Of a stretch of DNA of 64,000 bases, positions 37,159 to 45,376 are shown piece after piece. The stretch spans positions 1 to 64,000 of the forward strand of contig JBFKFP010000001.1 in the NCBI GenBank assembly GCA_041618535.1, written 5' to 3'. Each line of letters opens with the position of its first letter. Position 1 is the stretch's first letter. The notes under the pieces are model-generated. The model did no database searches. It was given only the letters and a program-made list of their open reading frames with translations, and was not told the origin of the DNA. The position numbers were made by a program, and so were the translations under genes. This stretch comes from SHLJ01 sp041618535. Lineage in GTDB: Bacteria; Bacteroidota; Bacteroidia; Flavobacteriales; Flavobacteriaceae.

Positions 37159-38421
37159 TCAGCCTGCGATTTCCTTTAAGGCAAAAACCAGTTTATCCAA
37201 TTCCGAAGTAAGGGTAAAAACATTTGGAGTTATTCTGCAACCCTTCACATTGGCAGAATCTATAGCTACAGTAAAGATCCCATAGTCTTCCAGGAGTTGC
37301 CTGGCCAGATCGGCGGGCGGGACTCCCTCAACTCCAACATTGGCAATCCCACAGGCCCTCTGAGGGTCGGAGGGTGTATTCAAAATGATCTTGGGATGTT
37401 CCCTTACAACTGATGTCCAATAAGTCTGAAGATACCTTAAACGGTTCTCCTTCCGCTCCGCTCCCAGCAAATTAAGGTAGTCTATCGCGTTCTCAATACT
37501 CAGATCATGATAAACGGGATGTGTGCCTGTGTGGTTCAGCCGGGAGATATCGCCCGGTTCCCTCCTGCTTTCGGCCAGCAGGGGCCAAAGGGTATCAATA
37601 TGCTCATCCCTTACATATAACAGGCCTGTTCCAAGGGGAACCGCAAGCCACTTATGTAAACTTGAACCATAATAATCACAATTAAGATCTTCAATCCTGA
37701 ACTGAAAATGCCCTATACAATGAGCCCCGTCCACCATCACCTTAACACCTTTATCATGAGCCATATCACATATCTTTTTTACAGGCAGGATCTGGCCCGT
37801 GATATTGATCATATGGCAAACCATGAGAAGTTTGGTGTTCGGACCTATGGCATCGGCGTACAATTCTACGATCTCCTCGTCAGATTCAGGATGATTCGGA
37901 ACCGAAACCTCGATAATATCTATTCCAAAGCGATCTGAAACCTGCCTGAACATATCACGCATCGCTCCATAATCCTGGGCAGCCATAACAGCCTGGTCCC
38001 CTGGTTTCCAGTCCTGACCCTTAATGACCATGTCGAGGGATTCGGTGGTATTTCTTGTTATGATAAGGTTTTCGGAACGACATCCCGCTACGTCGGCCAG
38101 TTTTTCAGCCATCCTAGCTTTGTTCTCCCACTGTATCGTTCTCATATAGTAGGATCCCTCATAATTAATTTTTCTGGCATGGTCAATCATGGCGTTCAGA
38201 GTGGGAGTTGGTATTATATTGTAATAACCGCTTTCAAGATTGATATATTCGGGTTTTAACTTATAATCCCGCCTTATCTTCATCCAGAAATCCTCATTCC
38301 CGACAATTTCCTTTATCTCCAATTCTGGAGTGGATTCTAAAAGATCTATCAGGGCACTCGAATAAAGGGGTGCAGCCAGTGTTCCCAATGACAGGGTTTT
38401 AAGAAATTGCCGTTTTCTCAT
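37159..38421 (-). CDS. Exported class V PLP-dependent aminotransferase
   Basis: A 420-residue enzyme of the isopenicillin-N-epimerase/cysteine-desulfurase-like fold (aminotransferase class V). The PLP-binding lysine is in SSLHKWLAVPLGTGLL, and VDGAHCIGHF holds the PLP-contacting Asp/His. The N-terminus RKRQFLKTLSLGTLAAPLYS resembles a Tat signal with KR in place of RR, so export of the folded enzyme is likely. The substrate cannot be told. It is monocistronic and convergent with rodA. Confidence 0.87.
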   Translation of the reverse strand: MRKRQFLKTLSLGTLAAPLYSSALIDLLESTPELEIKEIVGNEDFWMKIRRDYKLKPEYINLESGYYNIIPTPTLNAMIDHARKINYEGSYYMRTIQWENKARMAEKLADVAGCRSENLIITRNTTESLDMVIKGQDWKPGDQAVMAAQDYGAMRDMFRQVSDRFGIDIIEVSVPNHPESDEEIVELYADAIGPNTKLLMVCHMINITGQILPVKKICDMAHDKGVKVMVDGAHCIGHFQFRIEDLNCDYYGSSLHKWLAVPLGTGLLYVRDEHIDTLWPLLAESRREPGDISRLNHTGTHPVYHDLSIENAIDYLNLLGAERKENRLRYLQTYWTSVVREHPKIILNTPSDPQRACGIANVGVEGVPPADLARQLLEDYGIFTVAIDSANVKGCRITPNVFTLTSELDKLVFALKEIAG

Positions 38422-38578
38422 ACCTATGGTATTTAGCTGTAATATAATTATTTTTCAGGTAGAACGGATTTGAATAACCCACTGAAATGACGCGAAACTT
38501 TCGTATCTTTATAGTTGGGGCCTTAGCGGACAAAACAAAAGGTTCTTATTCTACATGCTGCCTTGTTATTAAAATGAT

Positions 38579-38974
38579 ATGATTATGGCAGTCTCACTTC
38601 CCTCAGCCAGATTAAGCGCAAGAATAATCGCCTTGATGGCCATAGCATTCATAAGTTTGTTTGCCCTGGACAGCTTTGGTTCGGGCAAGCCGTTTTGGAA
38701 TCAGATACTGGCATTTTTAATACACCTGATCCCTTCATTTTTCTTATTGATCATCTTTATTATAGCCTGTAAGTGGGAACATATAGGTGGCATCATGTTT
38801 ATTCTGATAGGCATAGCAAATGCGCCGTGGATTTACAAGAACAATTATGCCATGAATCACTCGGCAGGGTTAAGCATACTGATCGTATTAATGCTGCTAT
38901 CACCCTTCATCATATCGGGGATACTGTTCCTTGTGAGTTATTTCCGTTCGCGGAAAGCCAGAGGCGCCCTATAA
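38579..38974 (+). CDS. Small four-helix membrane protein of unknown function
   Basis: A 131-residue protein with about four hydrophobic segments (ARIIALMAIAFISLFAL, ILAFLIHLIPSFFLLIIFII, WEHIGGIMFILIGIANAPW, ILIVLMLLSPFIISGILFLV). It looks like the small DUF-type membrane proteins common in Bacteroidetes. The start may also be the ATG at 38585. Its stop is 1 base from the stop of gldC on the other strand. Confidence 0.65.
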   Translation: MIMAVSLPSARLSARIIALMAIAFISLFALDSFGSGKPFWNQILAFLIHLIPSFFLLIIFIIACKWEHIGGIMFILIGIANAPWIYKNNYAMNHSAGLSILIVLMLLSPFIISGILFLVSYFRSRKARGAL

Positions 38975-38975
38975 A

Positions 38976-39314
38976 TCAATTTGATTTCAGGTTGAGTTTC
39001 TCAGCAAAGTAGTCGCAGAAATCCTTCATGGTCTCAGTCATCTTCTCGTCCTGGGTAGCCCTGTTGAAGGTATTTGTCATACTTAAAAGAGTTTGATGAA
39101 AGAAGATTTTCATATCATCTACGGGCATATCTTTGGTCCAGAGATCGATCCTCAGGGTTTCACGCGACTTTGGGTCCCAGACAGACAACATTACGGCCTT
39201 TGCCTCTTCATTGATAATTCCGCCGTCCTCGGCAGACCAGCTCAATTGCTCAGGAATACGATTCTCATCCAACTCAACCTTTAATATGATTTCCGATTTG
39301 TGTTTTACTGCCAT
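38976..39314 (-). CDS. gldC: Gliding motility protein GldC
   Basis: A 112-residue soluble protein with the conserved GldC pattern: KSEIILKVELDENRIPEQLSW and WDPKSRETLRIDLWTKDMPV. In Flavobacterium johnsoniae GldC is needed for efficient gliding. Its ATG overlaps the gldB stop by one base (TAATG), the conserved gldB-gldC pair. Confidence 0.93.
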   Translation of the reverse strand: MAVKHKSEIILKVELDENRIPEQLSWSAEDGGIINEEAKAVMLSVWDPKSRETLRIDLWTKDMPVDDMKIFFHQTLLSMTNTFNRATQDEKMTETMKDFCDYFAEKLNLKSN

Positions 39315-40270
39315 TATCGTCGTGGTTTAAAACGTGCACTATTAAATATTTCATCTGCATCCTTGTTCATCATCTCCCTGAATCCTGTATCGTTATTATC
39401 CATATACGACCTTACGATCTGCCAGCCGATATACTGTCCGAGCCTTCCCGGAGATTCATTGTCCAGTTCGAGATAAAATTTACTGAAAGGGGCAGGATTG
39501 AGAAATCGTGGCGCCAATTTAGGATCGGTATCGTAGAGCAGTTCTTTTTCTACAAAATATCTCCAGATGTTGCTTTCATTTTCCCTGGCCCATTCCAGCT
39601 CATTCTTAGAATACCCGATCTTGTTCTCATCCGTGATAAACGGTATGACAACATCTTTAAAATAGAGCAGTTTCCCGTGATACACCATGTCTGCAAGAAA
39701 GCTTCGCTGCACTGGTGCGGGAACCATCTTCCTTGCATATGCCTCAGCCAGGTCAGGCACCATCATTTCCCTCCTCAGGTTATCACTTACATATTGCGGT
39801 ATACCGCTGTAAAACTCATGTTCACTTCCGAGGTAATTATCAAGCCCTATGAGGGTAATTGAATCGGTGACTATGATCTTGTTTCTATAGTCGACATCTG
39901 AAATCACACTGATAACTCGGGGAACCTTGAATCCGGAAAAATAATGGATCATATGTTTATAAAAGAGGCGTATGTCATCTATCTCTGGAAAGGACTCAAA
40001 GCTTGCCCTAACTTCTTTATGTAATTGCTGCTGGAGGGAGTCGTTCAAACGTGCCAGGTAGTTTTCCTTTGTGAAATTACTAGAAAACAGGAATGGGTAA
40101 TCTGCCATCAACCGATCGATATTCTCAGCTCCACCTTCAGAAAAATACATGTCGAAGCGCTCGAGTTCGAGTTCTAGCCCGATCTTTTCGATCTCGGGTT
40201 TTACTTCTTCCTTATTCACGCAAGATACCAATGAGAAAGAGAGCAGCATAATCAGAATGAATGAACGCAT
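39314..40270 (-). CDS. gldB: Gliding motility lipoprotein GldB
   Basis: A 318-residue lipoprotein (MRSFILIMLLSFSLVSCVNK, lipobox LVSC) of the GldB family, essential for gliding in F. johnsoniae. Typical stretches are ELELERFDMYFSEGG, YPFLFSSNF, GLDNYLGSEHEFYSGIPQYV and LLYFKDVVIPFITDENKIGY. The last resembles peptidase-like folds but with no clear catalytic set. It is followed immediately by gldC and divergent from nadE. Confidence 0.93.
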   Translation of the reverse strand: MRSFILIMLLSFSLVSCVNKEEVKPEIEKIGLELELERFDMYFSEGGAENIDRLMADYPFLFSSNFTKENYLARLNDSLQQQLHKEVRASFESFPEIDDIRLFYKHMIHYFSGFKVPRVISVISDVDYRNKIIVTDSITLIGLDNYLGSEHEFYSGIPQYVSDNLRREMMVPDLAEAYARKMVPAPVQRSFLADMVYHGKLLYFKDVVIPFITDENKIGYSKNELEWARENESNIWRYFVEKELLYDTDPKLAPRFLNPAPFSKFYLELDNESPGRLGQYIGWQIVRSYMDNNDTGFREMMNKDADEIFNSARFKPRR

Positions 40271-40328
40271 GAATTCTTCGTTTGAAAATTAATAACGGAC
40301 TTGACTTTTATTAATTACGCTATTACTT

Positions 40329-40336
40329 TAATTTTG
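40329..40336 (+). promoter_or_regulatory. -7 element of nadE
   Basis: TAATTTTG, an exact TANNTTTG, about 50 bases before the nadE ATG. Confidence 0.4.
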
Positions 40337-40386
40337 TTGGCAAATATACCATTCTCTGGTCATTTTATCTGATATAAATAGCACAC

Positions 40387-41175
40387 ATGAAAACTGAAAA
40401 AGTAGTCGATCATATCGTCAGCTGGTTAAAAGATTATTGCAATAATGCCAAACTGAATGGCTTTGTAGTTGGTGTTTCAGGAGGAATAGATTCTGCGGTG
40501 ACTTCAGCCCTGTGTGCGCGCACCGGACTTGATGTTCTTTGCCTGGAGATGCCTATTCACCAATCACCGGCTCAGGTAGGCAGGGCCTTCAGCCATATTG
40601 AATGGTTGATGAAAAATCATCCGAATGTCAGGGTAAATACCATTGAATTGACCCCTGTTTTCGATAGTCTAGTCGATTCATTTCCCAAGGTGGAAATTGA
40701 AGAAGAACGATTTATGGCTCTTGCAAATACCAGGGCCCGGCTAAGAATGACCTCCTTGTATTATTTCGCCGCACTTAATGGATATCTTGTTGCCGGCACG
40801 GGCAACAAGGTCGAGGATTTTGGTGTTGGCTTTTTTACCAAATATGGCGATGGTGGAGTAGACCTCAGCCCCATCGCAGATCTTTTGAAATCTGAAGTGT
40901 ATGAGCTGGGCCGATTTTTGGGGATCAACCAGGATATCATGGATGCCCCTCCCACAGACGGACTTTGGGGTGATAACCGTACCGATGAAGACCAGATAGG
41001 CGCCAGCTATGATGAGCTTGAATGGGCTATGGTTATGGACGATCTGAAGAAAAAAGCCGAAGATTTTGAAGGTCGGGCCAGGGAAGTATTCAAGATTTAT
41101 AAACGATTGAACACCATAAATAAGCATAAAATGGTGCCTATCCCCGTATGTGAAATCCCATCGCATTTGAAATAA
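40387..41175 (+). CDS. nadE: Ammonia-dependent NAD+ synthetase NadE
   Basis: Final step of NAD synthesis: amidation of nicotinate adenine dinucleotide. The PP-loop SGGIDSAVTSAL is near the N-terminus, with the typical VAGTGNKVEDFGVGFFTKYGDGGVDLSPI and DAPPTDGLWGDNRTDEDQIG. The 262-residue length and the absence of a nitrilase-type glutaminase domain show the ammonia-using short form. It is divergent from gldB, the usual flavobacterial order gldC-gldB-nadE. Confidence 0.96.
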   Translation: MKTEKVVDHIVSWLKDYCNNAKLNGFVVGVSGGIDSAVTSALCARTGLDVLCLEMPIHQSPAQVGRAFSHIEWLMKNHPNVRVNTIELTPVFDSLVDSFPKVEIEEERFMALANTRARLRMTSLYYFAALNGYLVAGTGNKVEDFGVGFFTKYGDGGVDLSPIADLLKSEVYELGRFLGINQDIMDAPPTDGLWGDNRTDEDQIGASYDELEWAMVMDDLKKKAEDFEGRAREVFKIYKRLNTINKHKMVPIPVCEIPSHLK

Positions 41176-41196
41176 AGTGCGGAAAATCCTTCAAAA

Positions 41197-41228
41197 AAGT
41201 TAGTCCGAGGAATAAAATTTACTAACTT
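41197..41228. promoter_or_regulatory. Perfect inverted repeat upstream of the response regulator
   Basis: AAGTTAGT (41197-41204) and ACTAACTT (41221-41228) form a perfect 8-base inverted repeat with a 16-base centre, in the 133-base gap between nadE and the LuxR-type regulator. No T-run follows, so it is not an ordinary terminator; it may be an operator. Confidence 0.35.
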
Positions 41229-41308
41229 AGTATATCTCCCTAAGACAATAAGTGCAATTCAAACCTGTACTTGTGTTAGCGCTCAATGTTAATTAAACCG
41301 CCGTTATC

Positions 41309-41938
41309 ATGATCAATGTATTAGTAGCTGACAATCACCCGATCATTCGTACGGGCCTTAAAATGCTCTTCGAGTCCTCTCCGGATATCCAGGTCATCGG
41401 GAGCGTGACAACCGGTAAAGAATTATTCGATTTTGTTGGCCGAACTCATGTTGATGTCGTTCTTTCTGAGATCGACCTCCCCGAATTAAATGGAATAACT
41501 GCCCTGAGAACCCTGAAGAAGGAGTATAATGATGTAAAGGTGATAATGTTCAGTGCCCATCCGGAAGAAATCTATGCTGTAAGCACCATTAAGGCAGGAG
41601 CCTCGGGTTACCTCACTAAAACGGTCAGCACTCAAACCATAAAAGACGCTATTCATAAGGTCTACAACGGTGGCATTTACATCAGTAATGAACTGGCTCA
41701 GAGGTTGGCCTTCGATGAACGCGGCAACAAACCAAGTAAGCTTTACAAAAAACTTTCCATGAGAGAGATAGAAGTGCTGAAGCTGTTATCTTCAGGCCGA
41801 AAGAATAAGGAAATAGCTGCTGAACTTGATATTAATGAAAAAACGGTAAGCACATACAAAGCAAGGTTGATGAAGAAATTGAATGTAACTAATCTCGTTG
41901 ACCTCATCAACCAGGCCAGACATCTCGACCTGGGTTAA
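41309..41938 (+). CDS. NarL/LuxR-type response regulator with Glu at the phospho-acceptor site
   Basis: A 209-residue regulator: receiver domain (1-120) and LuxR helix-turn-helix (about 148-205; LSMREIEVLKLLSSGRKNKE, LDINEKTVSTYKARLMKKL). In the receiver VLSEIDLPELNG aligns with the usual VLxDxxMPxxxG, so the phosphorylated Asp is Glu54. One acid-pocket residue is also changed (VADNHP instead of VADDHP). The conserved Thr/Ser (FSAHPEE) and Lys (YLTKTVS) are kept. It may act without a kinase; none is adjacent. It is convergent with dnaG, with a 1-base gap. Confidence 0.9.
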   Translation: MINVLVADNHPIIRTGLKMLFESSPDIQVIGSVTTGKELFDFVGRTHVDVVLSEIDLPELNGITALRTLKKEYNDVKVIMFSAHPEEIYAVSTIKAGASGYLTKTVSTQTIKDAIHKVYNGGIYISNELAQRLAFDERGNKPSKLYKKLSMREIEVLKLLSSGRKNKEIAAELDINEKTVSTYKARLMKKLNVTNLVDLINQARHLDLG

Positions 41939-41939
41939 A

Positions 41940-43898
41940 TTACAGTACCCGGTTCAGTTTTCGGCTTAAGAGCATCTTCAGGTTCGAATAGTTCAAAACT
42001 TCCTCCAGGACCCCTTTATTCGATTCATTATCAACGGTCTCCTGTTTGAATTCATTTACTTTCTGGTCTATCAGGAAACATCTCAGGCTGAGTATGGTCT
42101 CATTTGCAAGCTGAGCCACACTTTGATCCTTTGCCTTGGGGAAAATACTCCTGCTCTCCCAATCGTGAAGGTTATATCTTTCATCATTCATAAGAATAGA
42201 GGTCACCTCCGAAGCGATCTCCGGTTCTACTTTATTGATGAAGTCCTTGAGTTCAAATTCCGGATTTTGATTTAGGGCATCTATTATTCCGTAATACAGT
42301 TTTCTGAAGTTCTCATTTGAGAATTCCATCTCATCCTCCTGAAGGTCGAGATATATCTTTTCGTAAACACGTGTTGTTTGTATAACAGGCTCAAACTCTA
42401 ACTGACCATCTTCATTGTCTTTTAGTATCAGGTCTTCAAAATCTTCAATTCGATCACCGTATAATAATAAAATCTCGATGATCTTTCTTTCGAGCTCATA
42501 TTGAACATCTATCTTCGCCCTCCGGGGCTTCTCCTTAACGAGTTGAAGCGATTCCTTCCGCTGCTGTTGCTTAAATGCCTGGCCCGCCCGCTCCATATTC
42601 TTGGATTCTATCTGTGCCAGTGTTGAAAACAAAACCGATTCACTGATATCCATGATCTTGGAACATTCCCTGAGATAAACCTCTCTCTTGATGGCATCAG
42701 GGATCTTGGAAATACTGTTAACAATATCCCTTATGGTCTCTGCTTTTTTAATCGGGTCATTCCGACTTTCCTCAAATAGCAAGGAAGCCTTGAACTGTAT
42801 AAAATCTGATGCATTTTCCTCAAGGTAAAGAAGAAGTTCCTCAAGGCTGTTCTTACGTGCAAAACTATCAGGATCCTCACCATCAGGGAAGGCACAAACC
42901 CTGACATTCATTCCCTGTTCCAGAATAAGGTCTATTCCTCTTAAAGAGGCCCTGGTACCAGCCGCGTCTCCGTCAAACAGGACGGTAACATTCCTGGTCA
43001 ACCGGTTTATAAGCCTGATCTGATCAGGAGTAAGAGCAGTTCCGGAGGTGGCTACTACATTCTTAATTCCCTTTTGGTAGAATTGGATCACATCTGTGTA
43101 ACCTTCAACCAGATAACAATTATCCTCCTTCGCTATGCTTTGCTTGGCATAGTATATTCCATACAGTGCCTTGCTCTTATGGTAAATGTCACTTTCAGGT
43201 GAATTAAGATATTTTGCAGCCCGCTTGTCCTGCCCCATTATCCTGCCCCCAAAACCGAGAACCCGGCCAGACATACTATGAATGGGGAAGATGACCCTTC
43301 CTTTAAACCTGTCAATATTGCGTTCGGCCTTCACTATGGTTAAGCCGGTCTTTTCGAGATACTCAAGTTTGTATCCCTTATCCAGCGCCGACTTTGTAAA
43401 AGCATCCCATTCATCTAAGGCATAGCCCAACTGAAAGGTTTTAATGGTATCTTCCTCAAATCCCCTTTCCTTGAAATAGCTCAGCCCAATTGCCTTTCCC
43501 TTTTCCGATTCTTGTAATATTTCCTGAAAGTAAGAGTTAGCGTAGTCGGTCACCAGATAAAGGCTTTCACGTTCATCAGCTTTTTGTTTGTCCTCCGTAC
43601 TCAATTCGGTTTCCTCAACTTCGATATTATATTTCCGGGCGAGGTATTTTATGGCTTCGGGATAGGTGAAATGCTCATGCTCCATAAGAAAAGAAACGGC
43701 TGTTCCTCCTTTGCCACTGGAAAAATCTTTCCATATCTGCTTGGCCGGCGATACCATGAAACTGGGAGTGCGCTCATCGGTGAACGGACTTAATCCTTTG
43801 AAATTACTGCCCGATTTCCTCAATTGAACAAAATCACCGATAACCTCCTCAACACGGGCAGCTTCAAATACTTTATCTATGGTGGATTTTGATATCAC
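41940..43898 (-). CDS. dnaG: DNA primase DnaG lacking the zinc-finger ligands
   Basis: RNA-primer synthase for replication. The N-terminal zinc-binding domain is recognisable (NFKGLSPFTDERTPSFMVSP, KQIWKDFSSGKGG) but the four ligands CxxH and CxxC are Ser37, Thr40, Asp58 and Ser61. The catalytic RNA-polymerase core and Toprim domain are intact: FKGRVIFPIHSMSGRVLGFG, YLVEGYTDVIQFYQ and VTVLFDGDAAGTRASLRGID. A helical C-terminal region (about 430-652) should contact the helicase. The 652-residue length is normal. A small hairpin lies in the 5' leader. Confidence 0.95.
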   Translation of the reverse strand: MISKSTIDKVFEAARVEEVIGDFVQLRKSGSNFKGLSPFTDERTPSFMVSPAKQIWKDFSSGKGGTAVSFLMEHEHFTYPEAIKYLARKYNIEVEETELSTEDKQKADERESLYLVTDYANSYFQEILQESEKGKAIGLSYFKERGFEEDTIKTFQLGYALDEWDAFTKSALDKGYKLEYLEKTGLTIVKAERNIDRFKGRVIFPIHSMSGRVLGFGGRIMGQDKRAAKYLNSPESDIYHKSKALYGIYYAKQSIAKEDNCYLVEGYTDVIQFYQKGIKNVVATSGTALTPDQIRLINRLTRNVTVLFDGDAAGTRASLRGIDLILEQGMNVRVCAFPDGEDPDSFARKNSLEELLLYLEENASDFIQFKASLLFEESRNDPIKKAETIRDIVNSISKIPDAIKREVYLRECSKIMDISESVLFSTLAQIESKNMERAGQAFKQQQRKESLQLVKEKPRRAKIDVQYELERKIIEILLLYGDRIEDFEDLILKDNEDGQLEFEPVIQTTRVYEKIYLDLQEDEMEFSNENFRKLYYGIIDALNQNPEFELKDFINKVEPEIASEVTSILMNDERYNLHDWESRSIFPKAKDQSVAQLANETILSLRCFLIDQKVNEFKQETVDNESNKGVLEEVLNYSNLKMLLSRKLNRVL

Positions 43899-43916
43899 AA
43901 TAATTATGGAAATAAA

Positions 43917-43934
43917 ATCCCACAGCCGTGGGAT
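43917..43934 (-). promoter_or_regulatory. Hairpin in the dnaG 5' leader
   Basis: On the minus strand ATCCCAC-GGCT-GTGGGAT forms a perfect 7-base stem with a 4-base loop, followed by TTTATTT, about 20 bases before the dnaG ATG. It resembles a weak terminator or an mRNA-stabilising stem. Confidence 0.4.
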
Positions 43935-44040
43935 AAGACCATAAAAGTAATTAATTATAAAATGTTATAAAACTCTAAAAATTTATCTGAAAAATAAATG
44001 ATTGATGTAATTTAACAGTAAAAAATTTAACACGTTTGCT

Positions 44041-45342
44041 ATGAAAGCTCTACGGCTATCTTTTATGCTGTTACTAATCGTATTCTGGAACTGCTCTAAT
44101 TCATCAGACGACCTGCCTCCTGTTGGGGAGGAAGAGGAAGAAGAAGAGGAGGTTGTAAACCTTTCCGACGAGATTGAGGTCTACGATGACACACGATTTC
44201 AAAATAATCTGGTATTGGTTATAGAAAATGGCGGAACACAGGCTTACCTGGTCAATAAGGAAGGTGAACGACTTTTCACCTGGACATTTGAACGCAACCT
44301 GGGCAATGACCTGGAAATACTCGATGATGGTCGGGTTCTGGGAATGTTTAAATCAGACAACCCGACAATTACATTAGGAGGTTGGGGTGGCATTGCACAG
44401 ATCAGACAACCTGATGGAACCATAGATTGGGAATATGAACTCAACACACCTGATGAGATCCTTCATCACGATCCCGAGCTTCTTCCCAATGGAAATATAC
44501 TAATGCCAGTGTGGGAGCGCATCGATCCTGCTACTGCACAACAAGCCGGGGTTGATGCTGATTTTGATATCATTATTGAAAAACTAATAGAAGTAGACCC
44601 GGATACCGATCAAATTGTCTGGGAATGGCGAAGTTGGGATCATATAATTCAGGATTTTGATTCCAATGCTCCAAATTTTGGTGATGTTTCACAAAATCCT
44701 CATCGAATAGACATAAACTATAACAAGGCAAATTCTTCGGGAGACTGGATGCATGCCAACGGCATTGACTATGACCCCGTAAATGATGTGATTTTCTTCA
44801 GCGTCAATTTCTACGATGAGATCTGGGTAATTGATCATAGTACCTCGACATCGGAAGCCGCCGGGAGCAGCGGTGGAAATTACGGCAAAGGAGGTGATCT
44901 TATTTATCGTTTTGGAAATCCTATGGCATATGACAATGCTTTCGGTCAGGTGTTGTTCGACAGGAATCATTATCCTAACTTCCTGCAGGAGGGAGAGCCG
45001 GGAGCAGGAAATATTCTCGTATATGTTAATGGCAACAATATCGGGCGGTCAACTGTTTATGAACTGCAATTACCTGCAACTTATGATCTAAGTCCGGATA
45101 CGGATAATGAGCCGGGAATTGTCTGGAGTTTCACCAATGCGGTTCTGTTCTCCGATAAGATCTCTGGAGCAAGCAGGATGTCTAATGGCAATACCCTGAT
45201 CTGCGAGGGTGACTATGGTTACTGGGAAATAACGCCGGATGGGGAAATAGCCTGGAAGTTCAACGGTTCCGGTCTTTTCTGGAGAGGATATGCATACGAC
45301 CTCGATGATCCCAGGTTAGGCTTCCTTGATATTAGCTTTTAA
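44041..45342 (+). CDS. Arylsulfotransferase-like (ASST) beta-propeller lipoprotein
   Basis: A 433-residue lipoprotein (lipobox FWNC) with an acidic Glu-run linker after the signal (GEEEEEEEE at about residues 30-38). The rest is a beta-propeller of the ASST family (periplasmic aryl-sulfate sulfotransferases): YLVNKEGERLFTWTF, HHDPELLPNGNILMPVW, DWMHANGIDYDPVNDVIFFS and MSNGNTLICEGDYGYWEITP with recurring NG-N-L blades. The histidines in HHDPE and WMHANG are those conserved in the family. Substrate unknown; related propellers also serve as PQQ-like repeats. Confidence 0.85.
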   Translation: MKALRLSFMLLLIVFWNCSNSSDDLPPVGEEEEEEEEVVNLSDEIEVYDDTRFQNNLVLVIENGGTQAYLVNKEGERLFTWTFERNLGNDLEILDDGRVLGMFKSDNPTITLGGWGGIAQIRQPDGTIDWEYELNTPDEILHHDPELLPNGNILMPVWERIDPATAQQAGVDADFDIIIEKLIEVDPDTDQIVWEWRSWDHIIQDFDSNAPNFGDVSQNPHRIDINYNKANSSGDWMHANGIDYDPVNDVIFFSVNFYDEIWVIDHSTSTSEAAGSSGGNYGKGGDLIYRFGNPMAYDNAFGQVLFDRNHYPNFLQEGEPGAGNILVYVNGNNIGRSTVYELQLPATYDLSPDTDNEPGIVWSFTNAVLFSDKISGASRMSNGNTLICEGDYGYWEITPDGEIAWKFNGSGLFWRGYAYDLDDPRLGFLDISF

Positions 45343-45372
45343 AAAAACAGCCCCGGAATTCCGGGGCTTTTA
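45342..45372. terminator. Bidirectional intrinsic terminator
   Basis: A perfect palindromic stem, AGCCCCGG-AATT-CCGGGGCT (45349-45368), flanked by a run of A on the left and TTTT on the right. It serves the ASST gene on the plus strand and the outer-membrane-like gene on the minus strand. Confidence 0.9.
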
Positions 45373-45376
45373 ATTA

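Noticed and set aside
43899..43960. A 12-codon frame overlapping the dnaG leader hairpin as a second leader-peptide attenuator
   Set aside because: Its residues (MVLSHGCGILFP) show no run of one amino acid, no alternative pairing was found, and dnaG is not an amino-acid gene.
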